Both the position numbers and the translations under genes were made by a program. Below are positions 27,372 to 39,227 of a stretch of 64,000 bases of DNA, in pieces. The stretch's first letter is position 1, and every line of letters begins with the position of its first letter. The DNA lies in assembly GCF_041821085.1 (NCBI RefSeq), contig NZ_JBGUAZ010000001.1, forward strand, positions 496,001 to 560,000, written 5' to 3'. The notes under the pieces are model-generated. The model was not told the origin of the DNA. It was given only the letters and a program-made list of their open reading frames with translations, and searched no databases. This DNA comes from Natrinema sp. HArc-T2 (lineage in GTDB: Archaea > Halobacteriota > Halobacteria > Halobacteriales > Natrialbaceae).

Positions 27372-28112
27372 ATGATCGTCGTCGTTCCGGTCACACCCCC
27401 GCGAGAGGGACTCGTGCTCTCGTCGCTCGTCGAGCAGTCGCCACTGTCGGCCACCGAGGCGGTCTCGCTCTACGAGGCCGCCGTCGCCGACGTGTTGTGG
27501 GCTGTCGCCTCGAGCGGCGGCGACCTGCTAGTTAACTACCGTGACGCCGACACGCTGCCCGACGGGCACGCTGACGGCGACCCCGAAGCCGAGGTCCGCG
27601 CGCTCGTCCTCGACGCGCTCGGCGAGGATGCGGAGGTTCGATTCGAGCGCCAGGTCGGCTCGAGCCGCGCCGCCCGCATCGGCAACACCGTCACGCACTT
27701 GCTCGAGCGCGAGGTGGCAGACAGCGTGGGTGTGCTCGAGCCGACAGCCCCGCTAGTGGCCCGCACGGAGATCGACGGCGCGGCGATGTCGTTGCGGCGC
27801 CACGACGTCGTGTTGGGGCCGAGCGAGCGAGGACAGACCTACTTCGCCGGCTTTGCCGAACCGATCGATTTCACCGATGCGTACGCAACGCCCGACCTGT
27901 CGACGTTAGCCCAGCAGGCGGCCGACGACGGCCTCGGTGTCGGGTTCGCACCGATGCTCCCGACTGTGACGACGCCGACCGGACTGCAAGCAACCGTCGC
28001 GAGACTCGCAGCTCAGCAGGCTGCCGACCGGCCAGGTGCCGAGGCAACGGCGACACTGGTCGACGACCTGGGGATCGTGGTGGGTGAAGACGGTGACCTC
28101 GAGCGCGTTTAG
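27372..28112 (+). CDS. Hypothetical protein, possibly glycosyltransferase-like (DUF2064-like)
   Basis: The protein has 246 residues. It begins MIVVVPVTPPREGLVLSSL and continues TEAVSLYEAAVADVLWAVAS, where the 'LYxAxxxDxL' helix after a short strand recalls DUF2064 proteins of the nucleotide-diphospho-sugar transferase fold. The expected Asp-rich metal motif is not clear, so function is unassigned. The start at 27372 was chosen for this strand; an upstream in-frame ATG at 27291 overlaps the promoter region. tRNA-Ser follows 41 bases downstream. Confidence 0.65.
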   Translation: MIVVVPVTPPREGLVLSSLVEQSPLSATEAVSLYEAAVADVLWAVASSGGDLLVNYRDADTLPDGHADGDPEAEVRALVLDALGEDAEVRFERQVGSSRAARIGNTVTHLLEREVADSVGVLEPTAPLVARTEIDGAAMSLRRHDVVLGPSERGQTYFAGFAEPIDFTDAYATPDLSTLAQQAADDGLGVGFAPMLPTVTTPTGLQATVARLAAQQAADRPGAEATATLVDDLGIVVGEDGDLERV

Positions 28113-28153
28113 ACCGACAACTCTTTTTGAACGTGTGCTGAATCGGAGAGTGA

Positions 28154-28237
28154 GGTGGGGTGGCAGAGCGGCCTAACGCGCCTGCCTTGAGAGCAGGTGG
28201 CTGTCAAGCCTCATGGGTTCAAATCCCATCCCCACCG
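28154..28237 (+). tRNA. tRNA-Ser(UGA)
   Basis: The 84-base sequence folds as a class II tRNA. The acceptor pairs GGTGGGG with CCCCACC plus discriminator G. The anticodon stem CCTGC/GCAGG encloses the loop CTTGAGA, giving anticodon TGA. A long variable arm GGCT/AGCC is typical of serine and leucine tRNAs, and the T-arm is ATGGG TTCAAAT CCCAT. No CCA is encoded. It reads Ser UCA codons. A repeat of its 3' end lies 173 bases downstream. Confidence 0.95.
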
Positions 28238-28410
28238 TTGCTGTCGCGAACAACTCCGTGAGCGACAGCGAGGTCGATGGGTTTGAACGAGACCAGTCGC
28301 GCGCAGCGAAGTCGTTCGAAAGACGCTTCGCGTCTTTCGTGATGACGAGAGAGCTTCGCTCTCTCGAACCACGAGCACGTCTGGGCGTGGTTCAAATCCC
28401 ATCCCCATCC
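28238..28410 (+). repeat. tRNA-derived repeat block with two tetraloop hairpins
   Basis: A 19-base perfect copy of the tRNA 3' part (GGTTCAAATCCCATCCCCA, 28216-28234) recurs at 28389-28407. Between them are an inverted partial copy (GATGGGTTTGAAC, 28276-28288) and two perfect hairpins with the same CTTCG loop: CGAAAGACG/CGTCTTTCG at 28317-28339 and CGAGAGAG/CTCTCTCG at 28346-28366. The remainder to the DUF5804 start at 28555 holds no gene. The block looks like an attachment-site scar or tRNA-derived mobile remnant. Confidence 0.7.
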
Positions 28411-28554
28411 CGCTTTTCCGACGTACTCACTCGCGTCGCTCCTGACCCCTCGAGCCAGCACTGATACCTGACCGGAACCAGCGACGCCTCGAGACCGTCA
28501 CAATCAATCGGAAAGCCGAAACCGACATTACACCGTCGCACCCACCACAGCGTA

Positions 28555-29076
28555 GTGACCCGCGTCTGTCTGCTCGGCGAGGCCGAGAGCAACCTCCAGT
28601 ACGAACTGCTCTCCCGGGAAACGGCTCGAGAGGCCCTTGCGACCTACGATTTGACGCGACCGTTCGAGAACGCCCTCGCGCTGCGGACGGTCAGCGTCGG
28701 CGCTGCCGTCTCACTGCTGAACGACCTCGACTGGTATCTGACCCGGTTCGTCGACGCAGCACTCGTTCAGGAACCCAGCGTCAGCGACACGGAGTGGCTC
28801 TCGCGGTCGCTGGCGACCCAGCTTCGAAACGGTGACGTCGAACCCGCCGAGACGGCCGAGTTTTGCAAGGTGTACGGCCTCGAGCGGATCGATGTGGACG
28901 ACGGCGATGCGGACGACGCAGACGCGAGCGATGACGCGACACCTGCTGGCGGACCGACCTTTCGGCTCGTCGAACCGCTGTACGTTCGTCGAACTAATGG
29001 CGAGTTGCCGGCGTACGATCTCAGAGATATCGAAGAGACCCTCGTCGTCCGAGTGACTGAAGCCGAGTTTTCGTAA
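28555..29076 (+). CDS. DUF5804 family protein
   Basis: The protein has 173 residues starting with GTG: MTRVCLLGEAESNLQYELLS, then ETAREALATYDLTRPFENAL. This matches my memory of the haloarchaeal DUF5804 family. The C-terminal half contains an acidic, low-complexity insert (VDDGDADDADASDDATP) before a conserved RLVEPLYVRRTNGELPAYDL end. It is soluble, and the function is unknown. Confidence 0.75.
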   Translation: MTRVCLLGEAESNLQYELLSRETAREALATYDLTRPFENALALRTVSVGAAVSLLNDLDWYLTRFVDAALVQEPSVSDTEWLSRSLATQLRNGDVEPAETAEFCKVYGLERIDVDDGDADDADASDDATPAGGPTFRLVEPLYVRRTNGELPAYDLRDIEETLVVRVTEAEFS

Positions 29077-29145
29077 CGGATTGGAGGAGTCGTGGCTCGC
29101 TCGAGAGTGACTGCGACGACTGGATCAAGTTGTCCGAGTTGACGA

Positions 29146-29919
29146 CTACGAGTCTGGCGACTGACTCTCGCTGCCGCTTCCCCATTCTGATTCGACGGTC
29201 GAACTCGCGGACGCGGAGCCACTGTCACTGCCCATCGTGGCGCCGTACGTCGACCCATCGTGACCGACGAGCGTGGCCGAAACCGTCGTCAGCGGCTCTG
29301 AGTCGAAGGTCACGCGGACGAGTTGGCCGACGGTCGTAATCGACTGCGCGCAGGCTTGGTCTTCGGCGGTCTCATGGACGGCTGCCTCGAGGACGAGTGC
29401 GTCGTCTTCGACGGCACTGTGCTCGTCACTGCCGCTCGTCTCGGTTTCGCCGGTAGCGCTGTCGTCGCCGCTCTCGCCCGCGTCGATAGCGATCGACTCG
29501 AGGACTACTTCATAACATGGGGTGGGAGCCGCGTCCGAGAGCGACACCAGTATCGACGTCTCGAAGTCAGTTTCGTCGATGAACGTGGCGACCGTCTCGG
29601 CGTCGTGCAGCGACCCTCGGTCATCGAGCCAGTCCGTCGCCCTGTCGGCATCCCGCAGGACCGTTATGTCGGGCTCCCCCGAGGCGGGCGACTGATACGT
29701 CAGCGTCCGACCATCGGCCAGTCCGTCAGGCAGCTCCTCGATCGCATCGCCGAGGGCGTCAGGGTCGTCTTCGGTGCCGTCCGTCGGTGAGCCGTTGTCG
29801 TCGGTGTCGTCGCCATCGTCGTCGGCTGGCTCCGACGCGTCGTCTGCGAGACAGCCAGCCGAGAGGCCGATTGCTGCCGTCGTAGTACACAGCATGGTCC
29901 GTCTGGAGAGACGTGTCAT
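29146..29919 (-). CDS. Tat-exported lipoprotein of unknown function
   Basis: The protein has 257 residues. The N terminus MTRLSRRTMLCTTTAAIGLSAGCL is a twin-arginine signal with an LSAGC lipobox, so it should be anchored outside the membrane. An Asp/Glu-rich linker (about 27-52) is followed by a globular domain with no motif that I recognise, and a Ser/Gly-rich C-terminal tail. Two cysteines (TPCYEV and DQACAQ) may form a disulfide. It converges on the DUF5804 gene. Confidence 0.8.
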   Translation of the reverse strand: MTRLSRRTMLCTTTAAIGLSAGCLADDASEPADDDGDDTDDNGSPTDGTEDDPDALGDAIEELPDGLADGRTLTYQSPASGEPDITVLRDADRATDWLDDRGSLHDAETVATFIDETDFETSILVSLSDAAPTPCYEVVLESIAIDAGESGDDSATGETETSGSDEHSAVEDDALVLEAAVHETAEDQACAQSITTVGQLVRVTFDSEPLTTVSATLVGHDGSTYGATMGSDSGSASASSTVESEWGSGSESQSPDS

Positions 29920-29996
29920 CGTACCTATGCGGACGAGAGGCTACCTAAAGGTGATTTGGCTAGGTGAAACGATTCTTTTCGCCTGTTCGGACAGTC

Positions 29997-30980
29997 TCAG
30001 TCGAAGAGCCCGGTCGAGAGATACCGTTCGCCGCTGTCCCAGAAGACGGTGACGACAAGCGGGCAGTCGTCGGCTTGCTGTCCGCCGTCGGTCTCCGAGG
30101 TGGCCGCCCCGTCGGCATCGTCGAAGGCCGACGACACTTGCGGGCACTCGACGTCCGGGTCGGCGATTTCACTGGCGATCCGCTGGGAGACCAGACTCGT
30201 CGCGCCGCTGGATTGGCCCACGAGGACGCCCTCCTCGCGAGCGAGACGGCGACACTCGTCTTCGGCGTTCTCGAGTCGCACTGTCTCGACGCGGTCGATC
30301 AGGTCGCGATCGAGGTTGTCGCTGACGAAGCCGGGGCCCATCCCCTGGAAGTCGTCGTCGCCGGACTCGCCGGTCGAGAGGACGGCGTTGCGCTCGGGTT
30401 CGACGGCGATAATCTCCATGTCGGGAAACTCCTCGCGGAGCCGTCGACCGGTGCCGGAAAGCGTGCCGCCGGTGCCGACACCGGCGACGAAGGCGTCGAT
30501 TTCGCGGTCGCCGACCTGTTCGATGATCTCCTTGCCGGTCGTCTTGTAGTGGGCTTCGGGGTTCGCCGGGTTCTCGAACTGGCCTAACTGGATCGCGCCC
30601 TCGGCCTCGAGTTCGTCGGCGCGCTCGCGGGCGTCGGACATGTCGCCGTCGACGAGCTCGAGGTCGGCCCCGTAGGCGGCCATGATCTGGCGGCGCTCCT
30701 TGGACTTATTGGCCGGCATGACGATCGTCAGGTCGTAGTCGCGGGCGGCGGCGACGAGCGAGAGGCCAATGCCGGTGTTGCCGCTGGTCGGTTCGACGAG
30801 CCAGTCGCCGGGTTCGATCAGGCCGTCGCGTTCTGCCGCGCGGATCATCTCGCGGGCTGGCCGATCCTTGGCCGAGCCGCCAGGGTTGAACGATTCGATC
30901 TTCGCGGCGACTGTCACGCCATCCGGTGAATCGACCTGAACGAGCGGCGAGCCGACGGTGTCCAGGATACTCCCTTTCAT
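29997..30980 (-). CDS. cysK: Cysteine synthase (PLP-dependent)
   Basis: The protein has 327 residues of fold-type II PLP enzymes that join O-acetylserine and sulfide to give cysteine. SFNPGGSAKDRPA places the PLP lysine at residue 38, EPTSGNTGIGLSLVAAAR binds the substrate, and FVAGVGTGGTLSGTGRRL forms the phosphate cup. A haloarchaeal insert of about 20 residues (FDDADGAATSETDGGQQAD) lies just before the conserved end VVTVFWDSGERYLSTGLF. The ATG at 30980 is the family start. Related cystathionine beta-synthases cannot be fully excluded. Confidence 0.92.
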   Translation of the reverse strand: MKGSILDTVGSPLVQVDSPDGVTVAAKIESFNPGGSAKDRPAREMIRAAERDGLIEPGDWLVEPTSGNTGIGLSLVAAARDYDLTIVMPANKSKERRQIMAAYGADLELVDGDMSDARERADELEAEGAIQLGQFENPANPEAHYKTTGKEIIEQVGDREIDAFVAGVGTGGTLSGTGRRLREEFPDMEIIAVEPERNAVLSTGESGDDDFQGMGPGFVSDNLDRDLIDRVETVRLENAEDECRRLAREEGVLVGQSSGATSLVSQRIASEIADPDVECPQVSSAFDDADGAATSETDGGQQADDCPLVVTVFWDSGERYLSTGLFD

Positions 30981-31145
30981 TGGCGTGTCGTAAGCAGTCG
31001 AGACGTAAACCCATGCTGGACCCAGGCAGGACGTGCCGGTGATCGCTTCTGTCTCCGAACGCGAACAGTCGCGTCTCCACGTGCTGCCGTTGAGCCCACA
31101 CACGTAGCCAGCATCTATTTGTAAGTGAATTTCTGTTATATTTCC

Positions 31146-32777
31146 ATGGGGGAGACGCCTCAGTTTGGTTCCGTTGGCTACAGTAGTAACGTCGATGCGG
31201 GGGATCTCGTCGATCGAATCGGACTCACCGACGACGAAATCGAGTGGCGAAAGCAGTACATCGATTTCACCGAGGACGATATCGAGCGACTTCGCCGATA
31301 CGAGGAGACGTTCAACCTCCGTGGTGACGACGTCGCGGAGATGTTCTACGAGAAAATCGAGGACAACCCCCAAGTTCGTGAGATCCTCGACCGGTCGCCG
31401 CGAAGCGTCGAACAGCTTCAGTGGTCTCAGAAGATGTATCTGGTCACCCTCGCGACGGGAGACTACGACCAGAGCTACTTCGAGAACCGCGCTCGGATCG
31501 GTAAACTCCACGACATGCTCGAGATGCCGATGAAACACTACATCGGCCAGTACGGCGTCTATTATAATCTCCTGCTCCCGATCATCTCCGAGCGGATTCA
31601 GTCGGACATCTCCGAGGCGATCAGGGCGGCGATCGACCGGCAGGCACAGCGCCAGGACGACGGCGACGAGAGCACGGGCCGACTCTCGTCGCTGCTTGGT
31701 CGTGGCGGCACCGATGACGAGGACGACGAAGCGTTCGAAACGACGATCGAAGAACTCGAGGACGAACTCTCCGAACGCATCGACGAGCGCATCGACGAAC
31801 TGCACTCGATTCTGAAGATCATCAATCTCGACATGCAGGTCGCGATCGACACCTACATTGACTCCTACTCGAGCGTCGAAGACCTTCTCGAGCATCAACA
31901 GCACGTGACGAACAGGGTGTCGCACTCGATGCAGGACATTTCGACGGCTGGCGAAGCCATCGGACAGAACGTCGATGACATCAATCGCTCCGTCGAACGG
32001 CAATCCGAACAGACACAACTGGCGTCGTCGGATATGCAAGAGATCAGCGTCGCGATCGAGCAACTCGCGACGACCACGGAATCGATCCTCGAGGGCGAGG
32101 GACTCCTCGAGCGCGTCGAAACCGGCGAAGACCACTGTGAACAGTTGCTCGAGTCGATGGAAGCGGCCACCGACGCCGAAGCAGACGTCTCCAGCGACCT
32201 CGAGACGCTCGAGGAGACGATCGACGAACTCAGCGACATTCACAGCGTGATCGGCGAGGCTGCAGAGAAGACGAAGACGCTTGCAGTCAACGCGAACGTC
32301 GAGGCCAGTCGATCGCGGCCTGACGATAGTTTCACCGTCGTCGCTGACGAGTTCCAACAGCTCTCCGAGACGATACAGCGTCAGACGAAAGAGGCCGACG
32401 AGCGCGTTGCAACCCTTCGTGAACAGACTGACGAAACGAGTCAGACAGTCGATGACAATCAGCAACGACTCGAGCGCAATCTCGAGCAGAGTTCGAACGT
32501 CTACGAGGCAATCGACGACGTTCGGGAAAGCGTAACCGCCTTTACAGACGACGTCAACGAACTCTCGTCGCTCGTCGACGATCAGGCGTCGAACACACAG
32601 GAGATGGCCGCACGGCTCGATGCGATCGACGACGAAATTCAGTCGATTAGCAACGATCTCGAGCGGGTCACCGCCGCGATCGAAGAGCAGTTCTCGAAAG
32701 TCGAGACGGTCGAATCCGTCGTGACCGAACTATCCGAACGAGGCGACCAACGCCGAAACCGGTACGGCGTCCGCTAA
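31146..32777 (+). CDS. HemAT-like globin-coupled chemotaxis transducer
   Basis: The protein has 543 residues. Residues about 20-180 form a globin-sensor domain: RIGKLHDMLEMPMKHYIGQY has His122 at the position of the proximal heme ligand in HemAT. The rest is a long coiled coil resembling a methyl-accepting signalling domain, but the hairpin tip is altered (AEKTKTLAVNANVEASRSRP, DDSFTVVADEFQQLSETIQ) relative to the usual QTNLLALNAAIEAARAGE..GFAVVA. It has no membrane segment, so it is a soluble oxygen sensor. The ATG at 31146 was chosen; an ATG seven codons upstream is possible. Confidence 0.9.
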   Translation: MGETPQFGSVGYSSNVDAGDLVDRIGLTDDEIEWRKQYIDFTEDDIERLRRYEETFNLRGDDVAEMFYEKIEDNPQVREILDRSPRSVEQLQWSQKMYLVTLATGDYDQSYFENRARIGKLHDMLEMPMKHYIGQYGVYYNLLLPIISERIQSDISEAIRAAIDRQAQRQDDGDESTGRLSSLLGRGGTDDEDDEAFETTIEELEDELSERIDERIDELHSILKIINLDMQVAIDTYIDSYSSVEDLLEHQQHVTNRVSHSMQDISTAGEAIGQNVDDINRSVERQSEQTQLASSDMQEISVAIEQLATTTESILEGEGLLERVETGEDHCEQLLESMEAATDAEADVSSDLETLEETIDELSDIHSVIGEAAEKTKTLAVNANVEASRSRPDDSFTVVADEFQQLSETIQRQTKEADERVATLREQTDETSQTVDDNQQRLERNLEQSSNVYEAIDDVRESVTAFTDDVNELSSLVDDQASNTQEMAARLDAIDDEIQSISNDLERVTAAIEEQFSKVETVESVVTELSERGDQRRNRYGVR

Positions 32778-32860
32778 TCGTCACTCGCTCGGACGGGTCA
32801 CTGTGAGCGTTCCGTACCGCGAACGAGGCAGTTAAGCGACTCCCACCGCAAGCACCGCCC

Positions 32861-33244
32861 ATGAGTCTCGAGACCATGCGGCCAAACCCCACGTGGGACG
32901 CGGCCAGCTACGAGGAGGCGGTCGACACGCTTGCAGCACACGACGAACTAGTGTACAAGGTCTGGGGCGGCGACTGGTGTAAGGACTGTCGCGCCCTGTT
33001 GCCAGATTTCGGCGCGGCACTCGAGGCCGCCGCGGTTCCCGACGACCGAATCGAGTCGTTCGCCCTCAATCAGGACAAACAGGGTCCCGGCGTCGAGGAG
33101 TACGACATCGAATACATTCCAACGATCGTCGTCGAAACCGACGACGGCGAGGAAGTGACCCGCTTCGTCGAGGACGAAGCGGTCCCACCCGCGGTCTGGC
33201 TTGCCGACGAACTCGAGGCCGCCCTCGAACCCGACGCAGCCTAA
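32861..33244 (+). CDS. Thioredoxin-like protein
   Basis: The protein has 127 residues. VWGGDWCKDCRALLPDF gives a CxxC active site (Cys40, Cys43) after a beta strand, and IEYIPTIVVET provides the cis-proline loop, so this is a thioredoxin fold, probably a cytoplasmic disulfide reductase. The CKDC dipeptide differs from the usual CGPC and suggests an altered redox potential or partner. It is convergent with a large gene that also carries a thioredoxin-like domain. Confidence 0.9.
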   Translation: MSLETMRPNPTWDAASYEEAVDTLAAHDELVYKVWGGDWCKDCRALLPDFGAALEAAAVPDDRIESFALNQDKQGPGVEEYDIEYIPTIVVETDDGEEVTRFVEDEAVPPAVWLADELEAALEPDAA

Positions 33245-33277
33245 GACCCCGCGTCTGCAGCCGACCGAACTGGTTTC

Positions 33278-35482
33278 CTAAAACGGCGCGTCACCATCCT
33301 GACTCTGAGTGCTCCCACCGTCGGGAGCCCCCTCGCCGTCGAGCCACGCGAGGGCCTCGTCGGCGTCGTGAGTCGGCGGCGAGCACGTCCGATTCCGACA
33401 GACGTACAGCGTCGGCTCGCCGTCGCGGGCCTCGCGATCGGCCCAGATCGGCGGTGCGTCCGTGAGCCCCAGCCGGTCGAGCCACGCCTCGAGCCCGTTC
33501 TCGGTCGGCGGTCGAAGCGCAAGCAGCCGATCAGGGAAGTATCGCGATGTGAACCGATCGCGCCACGTAGCTGGCAGGTCGTCGGCCGCAACCGTCACCT
33601 CGAGCGCACCCGACTCGAGCCGGTCGGCGGCGAGACACAGCGTCGCGTGCTCGAGCGCGTTTGCTCCGAGGGTATTCGCGTGGGTCTCGAGGACGGTCGT
33701 GGCGATTCCCTCGAAGTTTTCGTCCTCGCCAGCGAAGACGTCGAGCGCGAGCAGCGTCTCGACGGCCACGCCGGTCGCGGAGGGCGTCGACTGGTCGCTC
33801 AATTCCTGGGGCCGGGTGACAAGCGACTCGCCGCTTGCGGGCGTAAAGTAGAGCGTGCCCCGATCCGCGTCCCAGAACTCGGACTCGATGGTCCGTGCGA
33901 GCTCGAGTGCAAAGGCGAGATGATCGACCTCGCCGGTGGCCTGGTAGCAGTCCAGTGCGCCACGTGCGAGGAAGGCGTAGTCCTCGAGATAGCCGTCGAC
34001 GGCCACGTCTCGATCTTTGTACCGCCGGGAGAGGCGCTGTTCGTCGTCGTCCCAGAGCCGCTCGCGGACGAACTCGAGGGCATCGACGGCGGTTTCGGCG
34101 TAGTCGTCCTCGCCCAGTACGAGCGCCGCCTCGGCGTAGGTCGAGATCATCAGCCCGTTCCAGCCCGCGAGTACCTTCTCGTCGCGAGCGGGTCGCGGAC
34201 GCTCCTCGCGAGCCTCGAACAGTTGCTGGCGGACCGACTCGAGTCGCTTCAGGACCTCGCTTTCCTCGAGGTCGAAGCCGACGGCGAGTTCCGACACCGG
34301 CGTCACGCGGTTGGGCTGGTTCCGTCCCTCGAAGTTGCCCGATTCGGTGATGTCGTAGCGCTTGCAAAAGAGGGCGGCGTCGGGTTCGTGCTCGACGACG
34401 TCGTTGACCTCGTCGGGCGTCCAGACGTAGAACGCCCCCTCCTCGCGCTCGCCGGTGTCTGGCGACTCGCTCTGGGCGTCGAGGGTGCTGAAGAAGCCGC
34501 CGTCATCGTGGGTCAGCTCCCGCTCGACGAATTCGAGTGTGTCGCCGATGACCTCGGCGTAGCGATTCTCGCCGGTGAGCTGGTAGCCAGCGAGGAACGC
34601 CCGCGGAATCTCGGCGTTGTCGTACAGCATCTTCTCGAAGTGGGGGACCGTCCAGTCCCGGTCGACACAATAGCGATGGAAGCCGCCGCCGACGTGGTCG
34701 TAGAGCCCGCCCGCGGCCATCGCGTCGAGGGTCTCCTCGAGCACCTCGCGGTACGCTGTCTCGTCATCGCTAGTTCGATCATGTGCTCGCGCGAGCACGC
34801 GCAAGCGCGAGGGCTGGGGGAACTTCGGCCCGCTCGAGCCGAAGCCGCCACACCGACGGTCGGCACTGCGCACGATCGCGTCGGCAGCCGTCTCGAGGAC
34901 TTCGCTCGAGGGCGGTCCCGCAGACCCGCCGGCATCGGCGTCTGCGGCGGGTGTCTCCTCGAGTCGATCCTTCGCCGCGTCGGTCCACTTCTCGGCTCGC
35001 GTTTCCATCTCTGGCCGATCCTCAGAACTCTCCCAGGAGTCACTGATTCGCTCACAGAGATCGAGGAAGCCAGGCTGACCGCGCTTTCCCTCCCGCGGGA
35101 AGTAGGTGCCGACGAAAAACGGCTTCCCCTCGGGGGTGAGCCACGCCGACAGCGGCCAGCCGCCCTGCCCGGAGACGAGCTGGCAGACGGTCATGTAGAT
35201 GCTGTCGATGTCCGGTCGCTCCTCGCGGTCGACCTTGATCGGGACGAAGTTTTCGTTGAGTACGTCTGCGACGGCCTCGTCGGCGAAGCTCTCTTCTTCC
35301 ATGACGTGACACCAGTGACACGCCGAGTAGCCGATCGAGAGGAAGATCGGGACGTCGTGTTCCCGTGCCGTCTCGAGGGCCTGCTCGTCCCACGGCTGCC
35401 AGTTGACGGGGTTGTCCGCGTGCTGACGCAGATACGGACTCTCCTCCTCGTCGAGCCGGTTGCGCTGGGTAGGGGCTGTCAT
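33278..35482 (-). CDS. SPATA20/YyaL-type thioredoxin-domain protein
   Basis: The protein has 734 residues, close to the family norm. The N-terminal thioredoxin-like domain begins RLDEEESPYLRQHADNPVNW and contains YSACHWCHVMEEESF with Cys55 and Cys58. The larger C-terminal part is an alpha/alpha-barrel resembling N-acylglucosamine epimerase or glycosidase folds (WNGLMISTYAEAALVLGEDD). The biochemical role is not established. It is read leftwards upstream of aconitase. Confidence 0.92.
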   Translation of the reverse strand: MTAPTQRNRLDEEESPYLRQHADNPVNWQPWDEQALETAREHDVPIFLSIGYSACHWCHVMEEESFADEAVADVLNENFVPIKVDREERPDIDSIYMTVCQLVSGQGGWPLSAWLTPEGKPFFVGTYFPREGKRGQPGFLDLCERISDSWESSEDRPEMETRAEKWTDAAKDRLEETPAADADAGGSAGPPSSEVLETAADAIVRSADRRCGGFGSSGPKFPQPSRLRVLARAHDRTSDDETAYREVLEETLDAMAAGGLYDHVGGGFHRYCVDRDWTVPHFEKMLYDNAEIPRAFLAGYQLTGENRYAEVIGDTLEFVERELTHDDGGFFSTLDAQSESPDTGEREEGAFYVWTPDEVNDVVEHEPDAALFCKRYDITESGNFEGRNQPNRVTPVSELAVGFDLEESEVLKRLESVRQQLFEAREERPRPARDEKVLAGWNGLMISTYAEAALVLGEDDYAETAVDALEFVRERLWDDDEQRLSRRYKDRDVAVDGYLEDYAFLARGALDCYQATGEVDHLAFALELARTIESEFWDADRGTLYFTPASGESLVTRPQELSDQSTPSATGVAVETLLALDVFAGEDENFEGIATTVLETHANTLGANALEHATLCLAADRLESGALEVTVAADDLPATWRDRFTSRYFPDRLLALRPPTENGLEAWLDRLGLTDAPPIWADREARDGEPTLYVCRNRTCSPPTHDADEALAWLDGEGAPDGGSTQSQDGDAPF

Positions 35483-35587
35483 ACGAATGCGTACGGCTGT
35501 AAGTCCTAAAAGCCCGACGTACGACCCGCTCTCGAGGCGGCGACGGCGGCAAAAATCGAGTTGCTATGAGACGTGGGTTCGTGTCCG

Positions 35588-38323
<2,736 letters not shown>

Positions 38324-38627
38324 ACTCCGCTTTCGAACCGGGGGGTTTTCAATCCCCCGAGAATTGTCTGAAGAACCATTATATACCCTTCACGTCACAG
38401 CATGTGATCTAGTGGCACGAATTTGGAGGAGAGAGTCGACCTGAGAGAAAACGATATGCCAATGTACTCGACTGATGGCAGCTATTTGACTGAACGAGCG
38501 GCCAGTAAATCGGTTCGATGTCGGCTGATGGCTCTCACTGGTCGATCGACTCTCGAGTGTCGCGTATTCGGTCGCGCGCTAAAAAACAGATCAATGTGTC
38601 GCGTCAGTTACCAGACCGGGGGTAGCG
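38324..38627. other. Upstream region of acnA; otherwise no gene seen
   Basis: Apart from the acnA promoter, no coding frame, tRNA or clear repeat was recognised. The downstream end of the Gly-rich protein gene forms its left neighbour. Confidence 0.5.
38378..38388 (-). promoter_or_regulatory. TATA box of acnA
   Basis: On the minus strand the sequence GGTATATAATGG lies about 55-65 nt before the acnA ATG, so the transcript should have a 5' leader of about 30 nt. Confidence 0.5.
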
Positions 38628-39227
38628 TTAGTTGCCGCCGCCACCGCCGCCGCCGGCTCCGGTATCGTTGCCGCCAGCACCACCGTTACCGTCGGTGCCA
38701 CCGTCTTCCATGCCGCCGTCGCCGCCGTCACCGCCATCGCCACCGTCACCGCCGTCACCGCCGTTGCCGTTGTCTTCCTCGTCACCGCCGTTGCCGGACG
38801 CGCCGGGGGTCACTTCGACCAGGTCCAGCTGGGAGTCGCGGAACTCTCCATCGTCACCCATCGTCTCGCTGTCGCCCGAGCTGAGGGCGATATCTTCTGA
38901 GAGCAGGAAGCCCCACGTTGGGGCTTCGGCACCTAGATCGTAACTGATGATGTAGGCCTCCCAGTCGTCCGGATCGTCGAAGATGTCGTCTTCCGACCCG
39001 GAGTCCGCGATCAGATCCTCTTTCGTCTGCGTGTTTAGCTCCGAGATGACCTCGAAGTCCTGGCCGGGCCGGTAGTCGTCTCCGTACACGAGCACTTGGC
39101 CGTCCGCCTGAGCGCTGACGGTCCCGGTCGCGCCTGCGCCGAGGGCGAGCGCCGTCGTGGCGACCGCTCCTTTCTTCATGAACGAGCGCCGTGAGTCGTC
39201 GAATAGTCCGCTATCGTCTTCTGTCAT
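38628..39227 (-). CDS. Tat-exported protein with glycine-rich tail (paralogue 1)
   Basis: The protein has 199 residues. A twin-arginine signal (DDSRRSFMKKGAVATTALALG, cleaved after VSA) is followed by a domain of about 100 residues including VYGDDYRPGQDFEVISELNT and IFDDPDDWEAYIISYD. The C-terminal 55 residues are almost only Gly, Asp, Asn and Met, from GASGNGGDEEDNGNGGDGG onward. It lacks a lipobox. A paralogue lies 0.6 kb upstream with the same domain and a shared 5' leader. No function is recognised. A GTG nine bases upstream is in frame, but the ATG at 39227 has a good AGGTGAG ribosome site. Confidence 0.78.
   Translation of the reverse strand: MTEDDSGLFDDSRRSFMKKGAVATTALALGAGATGTVSAQADGQVLVYGDDYRPGQDFEVISELNTQTKEDLIADSGSEDDIFDDPDDWEAYIISYDLGAEAPTWGFLLSEDIALSSGDSETMGDDGEFRDSQLDLVEVTPGASGNGGDEEDNGNGGDGGDGGDGGDGGDGGMEDGGTDGNGGAGGNDTGAGGGGGGGN

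Noticed and set aside
38628-38820. Gly-rich coding tail read as a CRISPR or satellite repeat
   Set aside because: The short GGCGGTGACGG-type repetition lies in the reading frame of an exported protein and encodes a low-complexity tail; there are no spacers.
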